Source: Saprospiraceae bacterium
GTDB lineage: Bacteria > Bacteroidota > Bacteroidia > Chitinophagales > Saprospiraceae
Direction: 5' to 3'
Assembly: GCA_020627785.1 (NCBI GenBank)
Contig: JAHDGF010000043.1
Location: 1 to 45,650 of the forward strand
Length of the DNA: 45,650 nucleotides
Below are positions 44,701 to 45,650 of the stretch, piece by piece (the stretch's first letter is position 1; every line of letters starts with the position of its first letter). Under the pieces are notes generated by a model that saw only the letters and a program-made list of their open reading frames with translations, made no database searches and was not told the DNA's origin. The position numbers and the translations under genes were made by a program.

Positions 44701-45650
44701 ATCTGCCCTAATATGCCGACTTCGTTAGTAGGTCCCGGTGGACTTGCTACTTACTTATGGAGTCCAACTGGAGAAACAGATCAAACGATTACAGTGAGTT
44801 CACCGGGGACTTATACTCTTACCATTACAGATGTTAATGGTTGCACGGGCATGGATTCAATGGAAATAGTAGATGGTGCGGTTACTGTTGATGCCTTATT
44901 AGATACCTCACAAGACTATATACTTGATTGCAATACTTCCAGTTTGATTATTGGGGACCCAAATACTTCGGTGACAAATGTCAGTTATGAATGGTTTGAT
45001 GAAAACGGTAACTCACTAGGAAATGATTCATTCATAGAGATTAGTGATGCAGGCACCTACACCCTTGTCCTGATCAACGACATTTCTGGTTGTTCCGAAA
45101 TTCAAGAAGTTCAAGTATTACAGGAAGGAGAATTACCGATCGCAACCATCTTTGCCGATCCAGATAATATCATTGATTGTTTCATACAATTTGTAACACT
45201 AAGTGCGCCTGGCGAGATGAATGTCGATTATACTTGGGAATTTGGAAATCAAACGGCACAAGGAATTACAGTAGACATATCTGAGGAAACACAGGTTACA
45301 TTAATTGCCGTAAATACTTTGACTGGATGTTCTGATTCCGACTCATTATTAATAGAAGATTTGACCGCATATCCGCAAATAACTTTTGAACAACCATCAG
45401 CTCTGACCTGCGACAATTCTGCGGTAGATATTAACTTGGATGACCTGAACACAAGTAGTGGCCCTGCCATCAATTACCAATGGTACGACCCATCAGGAAA
45501 TCCAATAAATGGGCTTGAAGATCAACTACTTCAAATCGAGGAAGCTGGCTGGTATAGTTATGAGCTGATCGATGATTTAACAGGTTGTGAGAATATAGAC
45601 AGCATACTGGTAACCGCAGATTTTACAGAACCAGGCATTACCGTTGAAGC
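41768..45650 (+). CDS. Giant secreted repeat protein, partial, with an apparent frameshift in the signal peptide
   Basis: An open frame runs to the right edge without a stop. An ATG at 41768 starts a signal-peptide-like N-terminus (MKSLVITCCIIS). The matching cleavage region (NAYSQCSSAILL) lies one frame away, and the ATG frame stops at 41930. A frameshift near 41798-41807 is therefore inferred. The body holds two or three PPC-like domains (about 41880-42850; VWYELEANGDD..., VWYSYDLLSAATLEVNV...). Cys-rich segments come next (EGDPSGTNSV region), then four 71-residue Ig-like repeats (44038-44889) and further PKD/Ig-like units. Such proteins are T9SS-exported adhesins or gliding-type surface proteins; the sorting domain would lie outside the window. 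If read strictly, a TTG at 41845 is the first usable start in the long frame, without signal peptide. Confidence 0.75.
41798..41807 (+). repeat. Two-copy ATTTC tandem repeat in the signal peptide
   Basis: Two copies of ATTTC lie where the N-terminal and long frames separate. Removing one copy, or having four, would join the start codon with the long frame and give a complete signal peptide ending NAYSQ. Confidence 0.6.
44038..44889 (+). repeat. Four tandem 71-residue (213-base) Ig-like repeats
   Basis: Units begin at 44038, 44251, 44464 and 44677, each exactly 213 bases. Each follows FxIxGxxSFC...LSGPxGxSSYEWSPxGETxQ...PGxYxLTITDxxGCTG, with two Cys per unit that could form a disulfide. Sequences are diverged at DNA level, so the fixed length seems kept by selection. 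Confidence 0.85.

Noticed and set aside
1..45650. tRNA, rRNA, CRISPR arrays, insertion sequences and prophage genes
   Set aside because: No tRNA T-arm patterns, no regular spaced repeats, and no transposase or phage proteins were seen on either strand.

Overview
The window is AT-rich bacterial DNA from a member of the Bacteroidota, most likely a Saprospiria- or Cytophagales-like marine or soil lineage. The pointers are: several secreted proteins with type IX secretion (T9SS) C-terminal sorting domains of the form YPNP/SPNP...G(L/T)Y; a PorP/SprF-family protein; many SPII lipoproteins; LytS/LytTR two-component pairs; a TonB-dependent receptor; SprB-type repeats; -7 promoter elements of the Bacteroidota form TAnnTTTG; and almost no Shine-Dalgarno sequences. 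No tRNA, rRNA, CRISPR array, insertion sequence or phage gene was seen. Both ends cut genes: a histidine kinase on the left and a very large repeat-containing secreted protein on the right.

Layout. 1-6.8 kb: the tail of a histidine kinase, then a divergent pair of operons. On the minus strand are an ABC ATPase and a permease fused to an M1 metallopeptidase; on the plus strand is a LytS-type kinase with its LytTR regulator. 7.3-12.5 kb: a T9SS-exported animal-type heme peroxidase, a lipoprotein, and a second LytS/LytTR pair. 12.6-17 kb: an unrecognised secreted protein, then a tight operon of a Reg_prop propeller lipoprotein, two small membrane proteins and an endonuclease/exonuclease/phosphatase-fold protein. 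17-24.4 kb: a small T9SS cargo protein, an acidic exported protein, a Kelch/GEVED T9SS cargo protein, a DUF6155-like protein, a PorP/SprF protein and an exported unknown. 24.5-26.6 kb: a minus-strand operon of two LVIVD-propeller lipoproteins and a barrel-like protein with a polybasic tail. 26.8-29.8 kb: a lipoprotein, an ECF sigma factor and a protein that looks like an anti-sigma factor joined to an outer-membrane barrel. 29.9-33.5 kb: a coiled-coil protein, a lipoprotein with two RskA-like units, a Crp/Fnr regulator and a YiaA-type membrane protein. 33.5-37.8 kb: a TonB-dependent receptor divergent from a TPR histidine kinase. 38-45.65 kb: an M43 (pappalysin/cytophagalysin) metalloprotease with SprB repeats and a T9SS tail, then the start of the giant secreted protein.

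How it fits together. The window is mostly envelope and surface biology: T9SS cargo, lipoproteins, and sensors that watch the envelope (two LytS/LytTR pairs, one ECF sigma/anti-sigma pair, one TPR kinase). The two most unusual items are the sigma/anti-sigma pair, whose second protein appears to span from the cytoplasm to the outer membrane, and the giant secreted protein at the right edge. In the latter, the signal peptide start and the rest of the protein lie in different frames at a two-copy ATTTC repeat. Recognisable intrinsic terminators and several TAnnTTTG promoters set many of the transcription-unit boundaries.
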